Source: AWTP1-13 sp963775835 (GTDB taxonomy: Bacteria > Pseudomonadota > Alphaproteobacteria > Rhizobiales > Hyphomicrobiaceae). Taken from it: a DNA stretch of 64,000 nucleotides. Under the pieces are notes generated by a model. It saw only the letters and a program-made list of their open reading frames with translations, was not told where the DNA came from and ran no database searches. How positions within the stretch are numbered: the stretch's first letter is position 1; each line of letters begins with the position of its first letter. A program made the translations under genes and the position numbers. Below are positions 61,903 through 64,000 of this stretch, one piece after another. The stretch covers positions 434,001 to 498,000 of the forward strand of contig CAVZKV010000029.1 in NCBI GenBank assembly GCA_963775835.1, given 5' to 3'.

Positions 61903-62550
61903 GGTTCGCCTACGGAGAAGAAGACAATGCGTCAAAGTGGGAATGCTATCCACATCACTGAGGTGCCTTGCCGTGAGGACAAGGAAGGAACGGTCTTGCT
62001 TAGAGGGAATAGCAAGTAGTTACCTGTGGCGCTAACCGGCGCCGGAGGTGCGTGTAAATTACTCTATCCAACCATGTGCCGCGCTCTCCTTCCCGCGACC
62101 ACTATCAAAACACATTGCGCGGATCTCTAAATGGCCGATTGGCCTGGGGTGTCCGCTGGTCAAAACAATATGCATGGAAGATAACACGGAGTCTGTGAGC
62201 AATTCCACATTCGAGGAGAGACTTCGCGGAAAAACACATTATCCAACGTAGTCGGGATCCAAAGGCGGTTAGCAGAGAGAGGGAGTGGATGCCAACACGC
62301 CTTGCCGAAGGGTTTGACTCGGATCCATTCGCAACTCACCTCAGTTGGTATCAGATGCCCTCTCGGGCCAATTCGATCTTGTGCTAGCGAAGGCGATGGA
62401 TCGGCTGGCCCGAAGCCTTGGCTGGAGCAGGAGCTTGCGGACCCGAGGTCGCAGCCGAGGCTAAATCCCTATTGCGCTCGATGATCAGCACGATCGTGAT
62501 CACGCCTGGATGCCAAGAGGGGACAGGTCGCCCTTGAGCTTTACGGACAG
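61903..62550. other. Stretch without a supported gene
   Basis: About 650 bases with short frames only. Base composition is lower in GC near the middle (62045-62250). No domain pattern on either strand. Confidence 0.4.
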
Positions 62551-62913
62551 CTAGCGGCCATCCTGGCAATGACCAGGGCAAGAAGAATAAAGACGGGACT
62601 CTGATGCCACGAGCTTCAACTGTCGGTGGTTGCGGGGGCTTGCGACCGCGTTTGTCATAATCCGCGTGCGGTGGTTCTTGGCGTGTTGCCACCGCTGGCA
62701 ATGTCGAGGATCGCCAGCAGCTCGTCGCGTAGCGTGGCGTTGACGTCGCCCGGTGTGCAGCACCACATCTACGATGAGCGATCTCCGATAGATCTCGGCG
62801 TGTTGTGGTCTCAGGTCCGCCAGGTGGGCAGTGGTGTGGCGCAGCCGCGCTTCGATTTCGGCTTTCCGCTGCTCGAAGTCGGCCATCCGCGTCTTCAGTG
62901 GGGACTGATACAT
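62551..62913 (-). pseudogene. Serine recombinase C-terminal remnant
   Basis: MYQSPLKTRMADFEQRKAEI followed by EARLRHTTAHLADLRPQHAE and IYRRSL matches the coiled-coil and following segment of large serine recombinases (pattern: ..ALK.R...LE.RKAE...L......HP.LAE.YRRKV). Past that point the expected end is found in another frame (LRDELLAILDIASGG). The catalytic domain is missing. It lies 180 bp from the tRNA-Thr fragment, consistent with a decayed island end. Confidence 0.5.
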
Positions 62914-63094
62914 CCCATCCTCAATGGCATGATGCCCTTGATGGGCCTGCTCGACCTTTGGAAGCGCCTGGCGGTCGGCACCTCATTGGCAAGGGCGAAA
63001 CCCGGTTTGACGGTTTTGACGACAAGATTTTGAGTACGCGCGTGGTATGACGGTGCCGGGAGATCCAGGGGGACGTGACCTAACGCGCACAAAT

Positions 63095-63146
63095 CCCCTG
63101 ATTTGTAATCAGGGGGTCACAGGTTCAAATCCTGTAGCCGGCACCA
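63095..63146 (+). other. 3' fragment of tRNA-Thr(TGT), probable attachment site
   Basis: From CCCCTGATTTGTAATCAGGG (anticodon stem-loop, anticodon TGT) through the T arm (ACAGGTTCAAATCCTGT) to AGCCGGC-ACCA, this is the 3' two-thirds of a tRNA-Thr. The 5' acceptor strand GCCGGCT and the D arm are missing: the bases before it (ACGCGCACAAAT) do not fit. A truncated tRNA 3' end of this length is the usual distal att site left by an integrase that targets a tRNA gene. The full tRNA-Thr is not in the window. Confidence 0.75.
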
Positions 63147-63388
63147 AAAGCCCCTGAAACTTCAGGTTGTTACCGAAAAACCAGCACCAGCCATCGTCCC
63201 ACAAACCCGCTAATGGGACGACTATGGGACGATTGGAAAAAGGCAGTTTCCGGGGCGCCCCAGGCCTCTGACCGATCCCCGGCGCTGGCGCGCTGCGCAG
63301 GAGCGCCCTTGCCGGCCTGCCCCTCAGTGGCGCCGGGCGCCCGAGGCCACTGGTGGGCCAGTTGAGGGCCCCTAGTCGCTCGCTAGCC
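63147..63388. other. Intergenic region with hairpins
   Basis: About 240 bases. It contains GTCCCA/TGGGAC repeats near 63200-63235 and a hairpin at 63325-63352 (CAGTGGC...GCCACTG with a nested CGGGCGCCCG) that follows the stop of the minus-strand gene at 63389 and may act as its terminator. No gene. Confidence 0.4.
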
Positions 63389-64000
63389 TCAAAGGTGCCG
63401 ACTTCCCGACCGTTGACGCTTCTCCTGCTTGATTCGGGCCAAGCGCTCGGTGTCTGAAGGATCAGGCTCGTTGATTGGGAGGTCGGGAAAATCATCGGTT
63501 AGCGTTCGGCGCAAGCGCTGCTCCAAACAGCCAATACACAGGAAGCCGGTGGCGCCGCTGGGGAAGGCTGAGCGACGGACGGGCATGCCCGCTTGCTTCC
63601 ATACGCTGTTATGCACCATGTAATACTCCCATCGCCCCTTATGCTGACAGCGAAGGTTGGTAGGCGTTGTGCGTCGATGAGCATGCCCGCCTGCACATGG
63701 TGTGGTGTCCATACGGCAATCACGGCAGAGACGGGGCACGGGGCTGCGCTCAATCAATCTGCTGATTTGCCTTCCGGTCAGCTTCCCCTTCGTGAGCAGC
63801 TCATCGGCCACGCGCTCAATGCTATCTCGGTGTCGGCGTACCAACATGCGCGTCATCTGACGTGTTTCAATTTTTGGCCAGTCGGCGCCACTTCCAGGCG
63901 GGGTAAGCTCAAATGCCCAGTGCATGATCATGTCGTCATCGACTTCGTTGCTGCCGGCAATCGTCCCACCGAGAATGATCTTCTCGGCTTCAACACCTGC
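63389..64000 (-). CDS. Possible FtsH/M41-type peptidase C-terminus joined to a cysteine-rich domain, 5' end off-window
   Basis: The frame is open to the right edge, so only the C-terminal 203 residues are seen. The first part, AGVEAEKIILGGTIAGSNEV, then TRMLVRRHRDSIERVADELL and TKGKLTGRQISRLIE, has the order of the end of peptidase M41 domains of FtsH-like AAA proteases (AG.AAE...G, HR..I..VA..LL..G.L.G..I). It continues into a Cys-rich segment (CRDCRMDTTPCAGG, RCQHKG, YYMVHNSVWKQAGM, GFLCIGCLEQRLRRTL), a pattern known from small uncharacterised zinc-binding proteins. The fusion is unusual. The HEXXH motif and AAA module would lie beyond 64000. Confidence 0.5.
   Translation of the reverse strand, partial: AGVEAEKIILGGTIAGSNEVDDDMIMHWAFELTPPGSGADWPKIETRQMTRMLVRRHRDSIERVADELLTKGKLTGRQISRLIERSPVPRLCRDCRMDTTPCAGGHAHRRTTPTNLRCQHKGRWEYYMVHNSVWKQAGMPVRRSAFPSGATGFLCIGCLEQRLRRTLTDDFPDLPINEPDPSDTERLARIKQEKRQRSGSRHL

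Noticed and set aside
63048..63146. A complete tRNA-Thr gene
   Set aside because: The 5' acceptor strand and D arm are missing; the sequence before the anticodon arm cannot pair with AGCCGGC.
63250..63262. CCGGGGCGCCCC as a distal copy of the tRNA-Glu 3' end
   Set aside because: Matches only a few G/C bases of the acceptor; the T arm GGTTCGATTCC is absent.
1..64000. CRISPR arrays, rRNA genes, riboswitches
   Set aside because: No regularly spaced repeats, no rRNA-like sequence and no recognisable riboswitch core was seen on either strand.

Overview
The window is GC-rich alphaproteobacterial DNA, most likely from the order Hyphomicrobiales (Rhizobiales). The evidence is the chromosomal pair rluD-rpoH, an AMIN-domain amidase AmiC, several tripartite-type solute-binding proteins (TctC/Bug and TAXI families), and a trb-type conjugation module with DUF736, DUF2285/DUF6499 and AlpA-like genes, a set common in integrative and conjugative elements (ICEs) of this order. 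The genus cannot be fixed from sequence inspection alone.

Layout. 1-5.6 kb: a formylglycine-generating-enzyme-fold fragment, a P4-type integrase with a small HTH protein, amiC, then a graveyard of broken tyrosine and serine recombinases. 6-11.5 kb: a large class III cyclase/AAA ATPase/TPR signalling protein (one apparent frameshift), a monomeric sarcosine-oxidase-like flavoenzyme and a small AP2-like protein. 12.5-13.3 kb: a decayed phage terminase. 13.3-19 kb: a membrane-anchored TAXI binding protein, a small cysteine-rich secreted protein made of two tandem repeats, and the most striking gene of the window, a periplasmic-binding-protein domain fused to a pentameric ligand-gated ion channel (Cys-loop receptor superfamily). 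19-32 kb: mixed accessory metabolism (CDF metal transporter, TctC, SDR, nitroreductase, haloperoxidase-like hydrolase, cupin) with many frameshifted genes, and an intact ISAs1-family element that has split a metallo-beta-lactamase-fold hydrolase gene and left a 10-bp target duplication. 31.9-35.8 kb: a core block (lipid kinase, rpoH, rluD, tRNA-Glu).

35.8-63.1 kb is a mobile region. Immediately 3' of tRNA-Glu(CTC) are a tyrosine integrase, an AlpA-like HTH protein and an integrase-like protein without a catalytic domain. A thioesterase/MFS pair follows. Then comes a complete leftward trb operon: traG, CopG-like, trbB, trbC, trbD, trbE, trbJ, trbL, trbF, trbG, trbI and DUF736. Upstream of it lie the relaxase, the TraF pilin peptidase and an AlpA-like gene. 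These genes would form a P-type (VirB-like) type IV secretion system with relaxase and coupling protein. trbE and trbL each carry an apparent single-base frameshift, and trbK is not seen. Two related 145-165 bp palindromic mosaic elements sit in the only two long gaps of the trb operon. A BrnT-type toxin gene with an HTH antitoxin lies between traG and the relaxase. The right part holds regulators (XRE, DUF6499/DUF2285), an isochorismatase-like pseudoenzyme and a decayed serine recombinase. It ends at a 52-nt 3' fragment of tRNA-Thr(TGT), probably the distal attachment site of an island. Beyond it, a gene running off the right edge looks like an FtsH/M41-type peptidase C-terminus joined to a cysteine-rich domain.

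Approximately a dozen apparent frameshifts or in-frame stops are scattered through the accessory parts, whereas the core genes are intact. This is either real decay or uncorrected assembly indels and should be checked against reads before any gene is called dead.
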